This document shows, in pieces, positions 42,819 through 49,653 of a stretch of DNA of 49,653 nucleotides. The stretch is from assembly GCA_016180965.1 (NCBI GenBank), contig JACPAF010000001.1, forward strand, positions 173,860 to 223,512. Reading direction: 5' to 3'. Both the position numbers and the translations under genes were made by a program. Below the pieces are notes generated by a model. That model was not told the origin of the DNA. It ran no database searches and saw only the letters and a list, made by a program, of their open reading frames with translations. The stretch comes from Candidatus Aenigmatarchaeota archaeon (lineage in GTDB: Archaea; Aenigmatarchaeota; Aenigmatarchaeia; JACPZZ01). Position 1 is the first letter of the stretch. Each line of letters starts with the position of its first letter.

Positions 42819-43764
42819 ATTGACCGCTCATCGTTTCGATGTTCTTTTCGACTTCTGCTTCTATACCGAGCTTGTTGACCATCTCTTTGTACCTGTTTCT
42901 AATTGTGACTTCCGTGACGCCCACAACATCTGCAACCTCTCTTTGTGTTCGGCGTTCACCGCACAATACGGCTGCGATGTACAAAGCAGCTGCTGCGACG
43001 CCAGTGGGGCCTTTGCCCGAAGTTACGTCGAATTTGCTGGCCTTTTCCAACACTTCAACAGCCTTGGCCTGAACCTTGTCGTTTAAGTTTAACATGGATG
43101 CGAAACGGGGAATGTAATCCTGCGGTTTTGCCGGTAAAATCCTTATCCCGATTTCGCGCGATACATAACGGTAAGTTTTTCCAATTTCGCGTTTCTCGAC
43201 GCCTGACGCCTCGGCAATTTCGTCCAGCGTGCGGGGTGTGTTGTATTCGCGACACATTGCATACATCAAGGCTGCTATTACGGATTCCATCGAGCGGCCG
43301 CGCACAAGACCTTTGTCCACGGCTTGTTCGTACAATTGAGCCACTTGCTCATGCACGCTTTTGGATAGACCCAAAAATGAAACTAGCCTTTGCAATTCCG
43401 AAAGGGCGTATGACAGGTTGCGGTCTTTGCTTTCTATCAGCCTTTTGTGCCATTTCTGTAATCTGTAATATTGGGCTCGTTTCTTTGTTGAGACTTTAAA
43501 CAATTCTCCGGGGCCTTTTCCGATTTCCGTGGTCATCCCCTTGTCGTGTTTTGTGTGCGTTAGCGGCGCTCCTGTTCGTGCGCGTTTAGATCTTTGTTCT
43601 TCGTCGAACGCGCGCCATTCCTGGGTCATGTCGATCATTGATTCCTTGATAACGAGACCGCATTTCATGCAAACCAATTCAGCGCGGCTTGCATCTTCTG
43701 ATACGCGCTTAGAACCGCATTCCGGACAGACAAATTCCTTTTTCTTTTCTTCTTTTTTGACCAT
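42817..43764 (-). CDS. tfb: Transcription initiation factor IIB (TFB)
   Basis: A 315-aa basal transcription factor that bridges TBP-DNA and RNA polymerase. The N-terminal zinc ribbon has CPEC (residues 13-16) and CMKC (32-35), followed by the B-reader/linker (TGAPLTHTKHDKG) and two cyclin repeats, about 110-205 and 210-305. The recognition helix of the second repeat (EVTIRNRYKEM) is intact, so BRE binding should be normal. Length matches other archaeal TFBs. An inverted repeat TGACGT-N5-ACGTCA lies 14-30 bp before the ATG, and TTTAAAT about 59 bp before it. Its promoter region is shared with the divergent histone gene. Confidence 0.96.
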   Translation of the reverse strand: MVKKEEKKKEFVCPECGSKRVSEDASRAELVCMKCGLVIKESMIDMTQEWRAFDEEQRSKRARTGAPLTHTKHDKGMTTEIGKGPGELFKVSTKKRAQYYRLQKWHKRLIESKDRNLSYALSELQRLVSFLGLSKSVHEQVAQLYEQAVDKGLVRGRSMESVIAALMYAMCREYNTPRTLDEIAEASGVEKREIGKTYRYVSREIGIRILPAKPQDYIPRFASMLNLNDKVQAKAVEVLEKASKFDVTSGKGPTGVAAAALYIAAVLCGERRTQREVADVVGVTEVTIRNRYKEMVNKLGIEAEVEKNIETMSGQ

Positions 43765-43777
43765 TGAAACACCATTT

Positions 43778-43794
43778 TGACGTCCAAAACGTCA
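43778..43794. promoter_or_regulatory. Inverted repeat upstream of tfb (possible operator)
   Basis: TGACGT (43778-43783) and ACGTCA (43789-43794) are exact inverted repeats with a 5-nt centre. They lie in the short 5' leader or near the transcription start of tfb, where a bound protein could block initiation. No binding protein can be proposed from the window. Confidence 0.35.
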
Positions 43795-43817
43795 GCTAAA
43801 TACTGTTCGTAGTCAAG

Positions 43818-43826
43818 CATTTAAAG
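43818..43826 (-). promoter_or_regulatory. TATA box candidate for tfb
   Basis: On the minus strand this reads CTTTAAATG, a good archaeal TATA core, placing a start of transcription near 43797 and a leader of about 33 nt before the tfb ATG. A GGTG lies a few bases before that ATG. Confidence 0.4.
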
Positions 43827-43900
43827 GTATCGGCGTTTATAAGCCCGGCCGGGCTTGGGTTTTTGTGACAGAGGATCTGGCGGTAATTTTTTGCCAACGT

Positions 43901-43909
43901 ATATAAATC
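43901..43909 (+). promoter_or_regulatory. TATA box of the histone gene
   Basis: TATATAAAT is a near-consensus archaeal TATA box centred 26 bp before the histone ATG at 43931, with no Shine-Dalgarno, so the histone mRNA is probably leaderless and strongly transcribed. Confidence 0.7.
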
Positions 43910-43930
43910 ATGTTTTTCATAACCACTTTT

Positions 43931-44134
43931 ATGGCAGGATCTTTTCCTTCGGCTCCTTTGGAAAGAATTGCAAGAAAGGCTGGCGCAGAGCGTGTTTCTT
44001 TATCGGCTGTCAATGCGTTAAACGAAGTTTTAACTGAGATCGCGGAGCAGATCGCGCGCGAAGCCATTGCAGCAGCTAACCATGCGGGCCGTGTCACAGT
44101 GAAGCGCGAAGACATCAAACTGGCTTCGCGATAA
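43931..44134 (+). CDS. Archaeal histone (HMf family)
   Basis: A 67-aa histone-fold protein, normal length for archaeal single-fold histones without tails. It contains [18 protein letters not shown] at the start, the central long helix with [17 protein letters not shown], and the C-terminal [13 protein letters not shown]. Such proteins form dimers and longer filaments that wrap DNA. The ATG at 43931 is preferred over an ATG 21 bp upstream because of the TATA box position and because [13 protein letters not shown] is the usual beginning. Divergent from tfb. Confidence 0.95.
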   Translation: MAGSFPSAPLERIARKAGAERVSLSAVNALNEVLTEIAEQIAREAIAAANHAGRVTVKREDIKLASR

Positions 44135-44161
44135 ATTGTTTCTGTTTTGATTCGTTGAAAG

Positions 44162-44170
44162 AATTTAAAC
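44162..44170 (+). promoter_or_regulatory. TATA-like element before the aIF5A leader
   Basis: AATTTAAAC is centred near 44166, so transcription would begin near 44192, just before the structured region at 44197-44267. The similar GATTTAAAC at 44194-44202 is part of the outer stem. Confidence 0.45.
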
Positions 44171-44196
44171 GTAAGATGAGCATATCTTGTATCGAT

Positions 44197-44267
44197 TTAA
44201 ACTTTCTAGGAAACTAAAGTTTCCTATACACGAAAAGCAAAGCTTTTCGTTGTTTTGAAAAGTTTAA
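44197..44267 (+). ncRNA. Structured three-way-junction leader RNA upstream of aIF5A (candidate)
   Basis: Three nested helices can form in 71 nt. An outer stem pairs TTAAACTTTC (44197-44206) with GAAAAGTTTAA (44257-44267) with one bulged A. Inside it, TAGGAAAC/GTTTCCTA (44207-44226, loop TAAA) and ACGAAAAGC/GCTTTTCGT (44230-44250, loop AAA) form two perfect hairpins. The first hairpin abuts the outer stem, as expected for coaxial stacking. It lies 15 bp before the aIF5A start and after the TATA-like element. It could be a cis-regulatory leader, a stable small RNA, or a histone-gene terminator region. Confidence 0.55.
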
Positions 44268-44282
44268 CCAAAAGATGATGGA

Positions 44283-44684
44283 ATGGCTGACACTACAACT
44301 GCATCTGTAAAACACCTCAAGCCCGGACAATTTGTTCTTATCGACGGCGAGGTTTGCAAAGTAGGCAGCATAGACATTTCCAAATCCGGTAAACACGGTT
44401 CCTCGAAAGCGAGAATGGAAGCTAACGGCGTTTTTGACGGCCGACGCCGTTCTGTCGTAAAACCTGCGGATTCGGAAATCGATGTGCCAATAATTTTAAA
44501 AAAGATGGCGCAAGTCCTTGCGATAAGCGGCAACACGGCCCAGTTGATGGACATGGTGGATTATTCACAATTTGACGCGGAGATCCCTGAAGAGATAAAA
44601 TCCGATTTAAAAGAAGGCGGCGAAGTGATGTACTGGGAAGTTGTAGGCAAAAAAATATTGAGAGAAGCCAAAGACAAAGATTAG
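44283..44684 (+). CDS. eif5A: Translation factor aIF5A
   Basis: A 133-aa homologue of eIF5A/EF-P that helps ribosomes through difficult peptide bonds. The lysine modified to (deoxy)hypusine is K37 in SKSGKHGSSKAR, in the N-terminal SH3-like barrel; an OB-fold follows. Length is normal for archaea. Polyamine supply for the modification may involve the agmatinase encoded about 700 bp downstream. Unlike most genes here it has a leader of about 90 nt with strong predicted structure. A T-rich run follows its stop. Confidence 0.95.
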   Translation: MADTTTASVKHLKPGQFVLIDGEVCKVGSIDISKSGKHGSSKARMEANGVFDGRRRSVVKPADSEIDVPIILKKMAQVLAISGNTAQLMDMVDYSQFDAEIPEEIKSDLKEGGEVMYWEVVGKKILREAKDKD

Positions 44685-44702
44685 TCTTTTATAGCGCTTC
44701 AG

Positions 44703-44713
44703 TTTTATTTTTT
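44703..44713 (+). terminator. T-rich terminator after aIF5A
   Basis: TTTTATTTTTT begins 19 bp after the aIF5A stop, an expected archaeal termination signal before the unrelated DUF4256 remnant. Confidence 0.4.
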
Positions 44714-44808
44714 CGTATGTTCGTGCATGGCTGTTTGAATGATATTATTTCAGATTATCAATAAATGAACACTAAGGTTGATGTATACAACAGAGGTAAA
44801 ATAAGAGT

Positions 44809-45383
44809 ATGAAAAAAATTAATGGCAATAAAAAGGAGTTGTCACCAGAACAACGTGAAGAACTACTCAGAGCATTGAAAGCCCGTTTTGAGAAAAGCAC
44901 GAACCGCCATAAAGGTGTTGAATGGGCTAAAGTGCGAGCAAAGCTGGAAGCTAACATTGAAAAACTGTGGTCACTCAATGAAATGGAAAGAACCGGCGGT
45001 GAACCGGACGTTGTTGGCCATGATAAAAAGACGGGCGAATACATTTTTTATGATTGTTCAGCGGAAAGTCCTAAAGGCCGCAGAAATGTTTGTTACGACC
45101 GTGAGGGGCAGGAGGCAAGGAAAGCATTTAGACCAGAAAATAACGCTATTGATATGGCAGCTGCTATGGGCATTGAGCTTTTAACGGAAGAACAATATCA
45201 AGAGTTGCAGAAACTTGAAATTTTGATACGAAGACGTCGAGCTGGGTGAAAACACCTTCTGATATTAGAAAACTCGGCGGCGCCATCTTTGCTGATCGCC
45301 GATACGGCAATGTCTTTGTGTATCACAATAGTGCGCCCTCTTACTATGGCGTTAGGGCATTCCGCGGCTCGGTAAGGGTCTAA
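44809..45383 (+). pseudogene. DUF4256-family protein, frameshifted (about 190 codons if repaired)
   Basis: The intact part encodes 146 aa ending KLEILIRRRRAG. It includes the DUF4256-type EPDVVGHDKKTGEYIFYDCS and DREGQEARK...FRPENNAIDMAAAMGIELLTEEQYQELQKL. After AAACTT near 45211 the frame is wrong; moving to the next frame gives NFDTKTSSWVKTPSDIRKLG and then DRRYGNVFVYHNSA, ending GSVRV before TAA at 45381-45383. A single lost base in GGAAAT would explain it. The family is mostly bacterial, so recent transfer followed by decay, or a sequencing error, is likely. Function of the family is not known to me. Confidence 0.8.
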
Positions 45384-45394
45384 ATTCTGCACAA

Positions 45395-46267
45395 TTAGAT
45401 TTTATCTTTTAGCTGTGCGATTGTTTCCATCAAAAGTTTTGAAGCGGTCATTTCCGTGACGTTGTTGTCGGGTAACGGGCGCAACTCGACGATATCCATG
45501 CCGACTATTTTTTTTGCGTTTTTCAAAACTTTAATCAGTTCCAAAACTTCATGGTACAACAAACCGTCCGGTTCCGGAGTTCCGACACCCGGCGCGATGC
45601 CGGGATCGAAAACGTCCATGTCGACGGTTATGCAGACGTTTGAGTTTTTTACAAATTCCAAAAGTTTTTTCTTCGCTGCGTCGAAATTGTCGCGTAACTG
45701 GTAGCGAAAAATCATCCTGTCAGAAAATGTCTTTTCCTCCTCGGCTATGGAGCGTATCCCGATTTCTAGTATGTTTTCTTTCCCAATTTCATCGGAAATT
45801 CTCCTCATTACGCACGCGTGGTTGTTCTTGTCGAATTCAAACGTGTCCCGCAGGTCGGCGTGCGCGTCGAAGCTTACCACTTTAAAATTAAGTTTGGAAT
45901 TTTTTATCGCCTGTATAACTCCCAATGTAACGGAGTGTTCACCGCCGAACATCAGCGGTGTTTTACCGTTTTTCAATACATCTTCTGTTTTTTTGCGTAT
46001 TGTTTCAACTTCATTACCATCGGTTAATTTTATGTCTCCCAGGTCGAAAAGTCCGACGTCCAATATGTTGGAATCCGTTCTTATGTCGTACTCTTCGGTC
46101 TGTATCATCGCGTCTCTTATGGCTTTCGGGCCTTGGGCGGTCCCTTTAAGGTACGTGGTGGTCTTGTCCAGCGGTGCACCGAAAAACCATATTTTCGCGT
46201 TCTCTTTATCGGAGCAATACAATTGAGAATAGTTTTCCGGCGTGCCTTCGATGTTTTTGGAGTCCAT
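45395..46267 (-). CDS. speB: Agmatinase/arginase-family ureohydrolase
   Basis: A 290-aa binuclear manganese hydrolase, most likely agmatinase (agmatine to putrescine and urea). Mn ligands are in GGEHS (near residue 107), DAHADLRD (near 134) and DMDVFDPGIAPG (near 214), followed by GTPEPDGL. Archaeal members usually feed polyamine synthesis, which also supplies the hypusine side chain on aIF5A. ATG at 46267 is chosen over an ATG seven codons upstream because the TATA box is 28 bp away from it. It shares a symmetric promoter with the divergent dCMP deaminase. Confidence 0.9.
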   Translation of the reverse strand: MDSKNIEGTPENYSQLYCSDKENAKIWFFGAPLDKTTTYLKGTAQGPKAIRDAMIQTEEYDIRTDSNILDVGLFDLGDIKLTDGNEVETIRKKTEDVLKNGKTPLMFGGEHSVTLGVIQAIKNSKLNFKVVSFDAHADLRDTFEFDKNNHACVMRRISDEIGKENILEIGIRSIAEEEKTFSDRMIFRYQLRDNFDAAKKKLLEFVKNSNVCITVDMDVFDPGIAPGVGTPEPDGLLYHEVLELIKVLKNAKKIVGMDIVELRPLPDNNVTEMTASKLLMETIAQLKDKI

Positions 46268-46290
46268 AGATAAATCACATAGAAACAAGA

Positions 46291-46300
46291 TATTTAAATT
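46291..46300. promoter_or_regulatory. Shared palindromic TATA element between speB and dCMP deaminase
   Basis: The palindrome ATTTAAAT (46292-46299) is 28 bp from the speB ATG (46267, minus) and 26 bp from the dCMP deaminase ATG (46322, plus). With no Shine-Dalgarno on either side, one TATA box could set two leaderless transcripts in opposite directions. Confidence 0.6.
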
Positions 46301-46321
46301 AAGACCAGAATGTGAATATAC

Positions 46322-46828
46322 ATGACAATTTTGGAAGATTCAAAACGCCCGGATTTCGACGAGTATTTCATGCGCATTGCTGTTGAAGTAGCGTCGCGCG
46401 CGACGTGTTTGCGGCGCCATGTGGGCGCGGTCTTAGTGCGCGAAAACAGGATACTTTCGACCGGTTATAACGGATCGCCTGTTGGCATGCAACATTGCAC
46501 GGAAGTCGGTTGTTTAATAGTTAATCGTCAGGACGAGGACGGTTCTACGAAAGAGCATTGTATACGCACTGTGCATGCGGAGGAAAATTCTATTTTGTAC
46601 GCTGCCAAACATGGAGTTAGCACGGAAGGCGCAACACTCTACATTACTGCCGGTGTCTGCGTTGCGTGCGCGAAGAACCTGATAAACGCCGGAATAAAGA
46701 GAATAGTTTACGCGGGCGATTATCCGGGCGAACATGCGCGCAAATTTTTGAACGGCGCCAATGTACAACTTATCCATTTCGATCCGAGCGTTCTGCAGAA
46801 TAAGTTTGTTGACAAGCTTTGTTTTTAA
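46322..46828 (+). CDS. Deoxycytidylate (dCMP) deaminase family protein
   Basis: A 168-aa zinc deaminase that would convert dCMP to dUMP for thymidylate synthesis. The zinc and proton-shuttle site HAEEN is intact, preceded by HVGAVLVRENRILSTGYNG and CTEVGC. The second zinc motif, normally PCxxC, reads AGVCVACAKNLINAGI: both cysteines are present but the proline is replaced by valine. Length fits ComEB-type deaminases. Alternative substrates (other cytosine-type bases) cannot be excluded. Confidence 0.88.
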   Translation: MTILEDSKRPDFDEYFMRIAVEVASRATCLRRHVGAVLVRENRILSTGYNGSPVGMQHCTEVGCLIVNRQDEDGSTKEHCIRTVHAEENSILYAAKHGVSTEGATLYITAGVCVACAKNLINAGIKRIVYAGDYPGEHARKFLNGANVQLIHFDPSVLQNKFVDKLCF

Positions 46829-46876
46829 TATTTTTGTTTAATACTTTGAACCAAGATAATTTTTACCAGGTGCATT

Positions 46877-47506
46877 ATGAAAGGCCAATTCTTTCCCTAC
46901 GGCGACACGATTAAAACGCGTTCATTCCCATTTGTCACGGTCGCCTTAATAGCCGTTAATGTAATCGCTTTTGTCCTGAGCCTTTCCGATTTTGATTTCA
47001 TTATCCAAACTTTCGGTTTCGTGCCGAGTTTGTTTCCTTCATCATTCGCTTTTTTAACAATTTTCACATCCATGTTCCTGCACGCGGGCGTTGACCACAT
47101 ATTCGGCAATATGTGGTACCTTTGGATATTCGGCGATAATGCCGAGGATAAGCTGGGAAAAATAAAATTTATACTTTTTTACCTGACATCCGGCATAGTT
47201 GCATCATTGGCGCAATATTTAATTGACCCGTACTCAAGCGTACCGTCCATCGGAGCTTCGGGAGCGGTTTCAGGAATTTTAGGCTGTTACCTGGTTTTTT
47301 TCCCTAAATCCAGGATAACGACGTCTGCGGGATATTTTGTGAATGAAACCCCGGCATGGTTCGTCATCGGATTTTGGTTCTTGATACAGCTGTTTTTCGG
47401 CGCAGCTTCTTTGGTCGGAGCGAGCGGCAGCAATATTGCGTTTTTCGCACACATCGGAGGTTTTGTTTTTGGATATGTAGCTGCCAAGGCAATGAGAAAA
47501 TCATGA
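46877..47506 (+). CDS. Rhomboid-family intramembrane serine protease
   Basis: A 209-aa membrane protease with about six transmembrane helices. The catalytic serine is S128 in IGASGAVSG, and the catalytic histidine is in FFAHIGGFVFGY near residue 193. The helix-2 HAGVDHIFGNMWYLWIFGD segment, with N78 contributing to the oxyanion hole, matches active rhomboids. It cleaves membrane proteins within or near their helices; substrates are unknown. AGGTG at 46870-46874 precedes the ATG. Pilin-like or small membrane proteins in this window could be substrates, a speculation. Confidence 0.92.
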   Translation: MKGQFFPYGDTIKTRSFPFVTVALIAVNVIAFVLSLSDFDFIIQTFGFVPSLFPSSFAFLTIFTSMFLHAGVDHIFGNMWYLWIFGDNAEDKLGKIKFILFYLTSGIVASLAQYLIDPYSSVPSIGASGAVSGILGCYLVFFPKSRITTSAGYFVNETPAWFVIGFWFLIQLFFGAASLVGASGSNIAFFAHIGGFVFGYVAAKAMRKS

Positions 47507-47534
47507 TAAATAGTGGTTAAAGCAAAAACTAATT

Positions 47535-48917
47535 ATGGACAGTGTTCTGAAAAGGGCTTTGAAAGGAATAATTCCTACGAAGAAAGAAGAAAAGGACATG
47601 CAGAAAATCTCCCGTAAATTGCTGATAGCCGTTGGCAAGTTCGCGGACAAACATAATGCCGATACAATATTGGCGGGTTCGATAACCAGGAACACTTGGC
47701 TTAAGGAAAAGAAGGAAATAGACATTTTCGTGGCATTTCCAGACAACCTTCCGGATAAGGATCTGGCGACTATCGGATTGCAAATAGGCAAAGCGGCTAT
47801 CAAATCAATGGGCGGGCGCCACATAATTTCGTACGCGCAGCATCCATACGTCCGCGGTTTCGTGGGAAAATATCAAGTCGACATTGTGCCGTGCTACAAA
47901 CTGGATTCGGCGGACAAAATCAAATCCGCCGTCGACCGCACGCCGTTCCATGTAAAATTCATAGAAAAAAACATGCGTTCCGAACAAGCAAACGATGTGC
48001 GCCTGTTAAAACAATTTTGCAAATCTGCGGGCGTTTATGGAGCGGACCTGAAGACTGAAGGGTTATCAGGTTACATGTGCGACCTTTTGATAATAAAATA
48101 CGGATCATTTTCTAATACAATTAAGAACATATCTAACTGGAAAGCCGGCAGTGTTATAACGCTGCAGAACGAAGTTGCGCAGAAATTTGAGAATGCCCCG
48201 CTGGTTTTGATCGATCCGGTGGATTCCAAAAGAAACGTTGCTGCGGCTGTCTCGCCGAAAAATTTTGAGTTTCTGGTTTCGCGCGCGAAAAATTTTTGTA
48301 AAAAACCATCAGATAAATTTTTCACGATACAAAAACGCAAACCGATGGAAAGGCCGGAATTTCTAAAATTGAAGAAATTGCGCGGGACTAGCGTTATTGC
48401 GGTTGCGTTTAAACCGCCGAAGGTTGTTTCCGATATACTTTGGCCGCAGATGAGAAGATTTGTAGAGCGTATGGGCCAGATGCTGAGAGAAAACGATTTT
48501 AAGCCGATGAATTGCGCAGGATGGTCGGATGAAAAAAATATTGCGATTGCCATTTTTGAAATGGAAGTTAACAACCTTCCGAACATCAAGAAAAAGGTTG
48601 GTCCGTCCGTGTTTGCCCACACCAACTCACAAAATTTCATCGAACATTATGCGAAAAACCCTGTACGCAAACCTTACGTTGAAGGCGTTAATTGGGTCGT
48701 TGAGACTGGAAGAAAGCACGTCAACGCTGCTTACTACATGTTGGATGTGTTAAAACAAAACCAGAAGACCCTGGAAGCTGTTGGAATACCCAGCCATATT
48801 GCGGAATACATCTGCAAAGGTTCGAAAATAGCGGTCGATGAGAAAATCTACGGGCTGATTAAAAACAACAAGGAAGCGAAAACATTTATTAGAAATTTCT
48901 TTGGTTATGTAAGCTAA
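47535..48917 (+). CDS. cca: CCA-adding tRNA nucleotidyltransferase, archaeal class I
   Basis: A 460-aa enzyme that builds or repairs the 3'-CCA end of tRNAs. The nucleotidyltransferase motif is AGSITRNTWLKEKKEIDIF near residues 51-69 (GS...EID), and the tRNA-binding palm and tail follow with VSPKNFEFLVSRA and the archaeal-type C-terminal region. Length fits the archaeal family (about 440-460 aa). Just 28 bp separate it from the rhomboid gene, with GATAAATA near the rhomboid stop as a plausible TATA box. Confidence 0.93.
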   Translation: MDSVLKRALKGIIPTKKEEKDMQKISRKLLIAVGKFADKHNADTILAGSITRNTWLKEKKEIDIFVAFPDNLPDKDLATIGLQIGKAAIKSMGGRHIISYAQHPYVRGFVGKYQVDIVPCYKLDSADKIKSAVDRTPFHVKFIEKNMRSEQANDVRLLKQFCKSAGVYGADLKTEGLSGYMCDLLIIKYGSFSNTIKNISNWKAGSVITLQNEVAQKFENAPLVLIDPVDSKRNVAAAVSPKNFEFLVSRAKNFCKKPSDKFFTIQKRKPMERPEFLKLKKLRGTSVIAVAFKPPKVVSDILWPQMRRFVERMGQMLRENDFKPMNCAGWSDEKNIAIAIFEMEVNNLPNIKKKVGPSVFAHTNSQNFIEHYAKNPVRKPYVEGVNWVVETGRKHVNAAYYMLDVLKQNQKTLEAVGIPSHIAEYICKGSKIAVDEKIYGLIKNNKEAKTFIRNFFGYVS

Positions 48918-48922
48918 TTACA

Positions 48923-48930
48923 ATTAAATA
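48923..48930 (+). promoter_or_regulatory. TATA-like element before RNase Z
   Basis: ATTAAATA is centred 24-25 bp before the ATG at 48951, with no Shine-Dalgarno, again consistent with a leaderless mRNA. Confidence 0.45.
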
Positions 48931-48950
48931 CTATTAATCTAACTTATCTT

Positions 48951-49653
48951 ATGGAAATAATTTTCCTTGGGACAGGATCCGGGATACCGTCACGGGAGCG
49001 CAACCATCCGGCGATACTGCTGAAATACGAAGGTTACCAGCTCCTTTGGGACTGCGGCGAAGGAACACAGAGACAAATGGCCATCGCCGGCGAAAGCCCG
49101 ATGAATATCGACGATATATTCATAACACATTGGCACGCAGACCATTTCGCCGGACTTATCGGATTAATACAATCTATGAACTTGGAAGACCGTTCTAAAC
49201 CATTAACTATTTACGGGCCCGAGGCGGAACTTTTTGTTTCTGATATATTAGAACTTGGCCATTGGGGTGTCGGATTTCCTGTGAAGGGCAAAGAATTGAA
49301 CTTCGACGGAGACGAAATAGAAACGGTTGCTAAGTACGAGGATTTTTCAGTCTCTTCAATACAAGTTAACCACACAGTACCTGCGGTTGCGTATTGTTTC
49401 AAAGAAACGGATCGGATAAATGTGGATTTGAAGAAAGCGTCAGTTTACGGGCTGAAAGAAGGTCCGATAATTGGGAAATTAAAAAATGACGGATTTGTGA
49501 TCCACAAAGGCAAAACTGTTAAACTTGAGGACGTATCAACGACGCGCATTGGAAGGAAAGTAACATATTCCGGAGATACGACCCCGTGCGATAATATGGT
49601 GAAGATATCCAAGAACGCGGACATAATGATACACGATTCAACATTTCTTGAGG
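48951..49653 (+). CDS. rnz: Ribonuclease Z, 3' end cut by window edge
   Basis: A metallo-beta-lactamase-fold tRNA 3'-processing endonuclease; 234 codons are present, and full members have about 300-310 aa. The start MEIIFLGTGSGIPSRERN is typical, the zinc motif HWHADH is at residues 60-65, and a further ligand lies in VNHTVPAVAY near residue 140; TYSGDTTPCDN near residue 205 holds another. It follows the CCA enzyme by 33 bp, a sensible pairing because RNase Z prepares the tRNA 3' end that the CCA enzyme completes. Confidence 0.93.
   Translation, partial: MEIIFLGTGSGIPSRERNHPAILLKYEGYQLLWDCGEGTQRQMAIAGESPMNIDDIFITHWHADHFAGLIGLIQSMNLEDRSKPLTIYGPEAELFVSDILELGHWGVGFPVKGKELNFDGDEIETVAKYEDFSVSSIQVNHTVPAVAYCFKETDRINVDLKKASVYGLKEGPIIGKLKNDGFVIHKGKTVKLEDVSTTRIGRKVTYSGDTTPCDNMVKISKNADIMIHDSTFLE

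Noticed and set aside
42945-43499. Open frame of 184 codons on the plus strand across tfb
   Set aside because: Tfb is certain in the other strand; the frame has Arg/Cys-rich shadow composition.
44270-44290. C/D box-like GATGATGG...CTGA near the aIF5A start
   Set aside because: The C box does not match RUGAUGA and D/D' boxes with a guide spacer are missing.
48071-48640. Open frame of 189 codons on the minus strand inside the CCA enzyme gene
   Set aside because: Complementary shadow of a well-conserved gene; no recognisable domain.
1-49653. tRNA genes, rRNA genes, CRISPR arrays and insertion sequences
   Set aside because: I looked for T-loop motifs, regularly spaced repeats and transposase motifs and saw none.

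Overview
This 49.65 kb window is from an archaeal chromosome. It carries an HMf-type histone, TFB, aIF5A, an archaeal-type CCA-adding enzyme, Trm1, an Lhr-type helicase, a GPT/Alg7-like GlcNAc-1-P transferase and an STT3/AglB oligosaccharyltransferase. Many genes have a TATA element about 25-29 bp before the start codon and no Shine-Dalgarno sequence, which points to leaderless transcripts. Genes are packed tightly with many 4-bp overlaps, and several products are short or unfamiliar. That fits a small-genome (perhaps DPANN-like) archaeon, but lineage cannot be fixed from the sequence alone. MetK is the bacterial type, and a broken DUF4256 gene also looks bacterial.

Region 1 (1-23438) is a protein-glycosylation and surface-glycan locus. 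Four enzymes match the WbpI/WbpB/WbpE/WbpD set that makes UDP-2,3-diacetamido-2,3-dideoxy-hexuronic acids: a WecB-like 2-epimerase, a Gfo/Idh oxidoreductase, a DegT aminotransferase and a hexapeptide acetyltransferase. Around them are three SDR-type sugar-nucleotide enzymes, several GT2 and GT4 glycosyltransferases, GT-C membrane proteins, two methyltransferases, a PHP phosphoesterase and a lipid-linked-sugar flippase. The GPT enzyme would load the first sugar on dolichyl phosphate, the GTs extend it, the flippase moves it outward and STT3 transfers it to protein. STT3 is split into two overlapping reading frames.

Region 2 (23430-31241) holds housekeeping genes: an XRE-CBS regulator divergent from metK with a perfect palindrome over the regulator's start codon, a 50-codon micro-ORF, endonuclease III, a large Lhr helicase, a YchF-like GTPase overlapping NAD kinase, and a zinc/KH RNA-binding protein.

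Region 3 (31235-40004) is a roughly 9 kb block of genes I cannot match to a described system. On the minus strand are two paralogous proteins of 164 and about 170 aa plus a coiled-coil protein. On the plus strand are one large and two tiny membrane proteins, a 629-aa protein, a 683-aa TIM-barrel protein with an EndoIV/xylose-isomerase-like set of metal-ligand residues, and two tandem nucleotidyltransferase-plus-helical-domain (HEPN-like) paralogues. This is the best candidate for an undescribed system.

Region 4 (40032-49653) is mainly information processing: Trm1, a pilin-like secreted protein, a small basic protein, an HExxH protein, TFB, histone, aIF5A (behind a 71-nt predicted three-way-junction leader), the DUF4256 pseudogene, agmatinase, dCMP deaminase, rhomboid protease, the CCA enzyme and a partial RNase Z. 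I saw no tRNA, rRNA, CRISPR array or insertion sequence. No gene-free stretch exceeds 300 bp.
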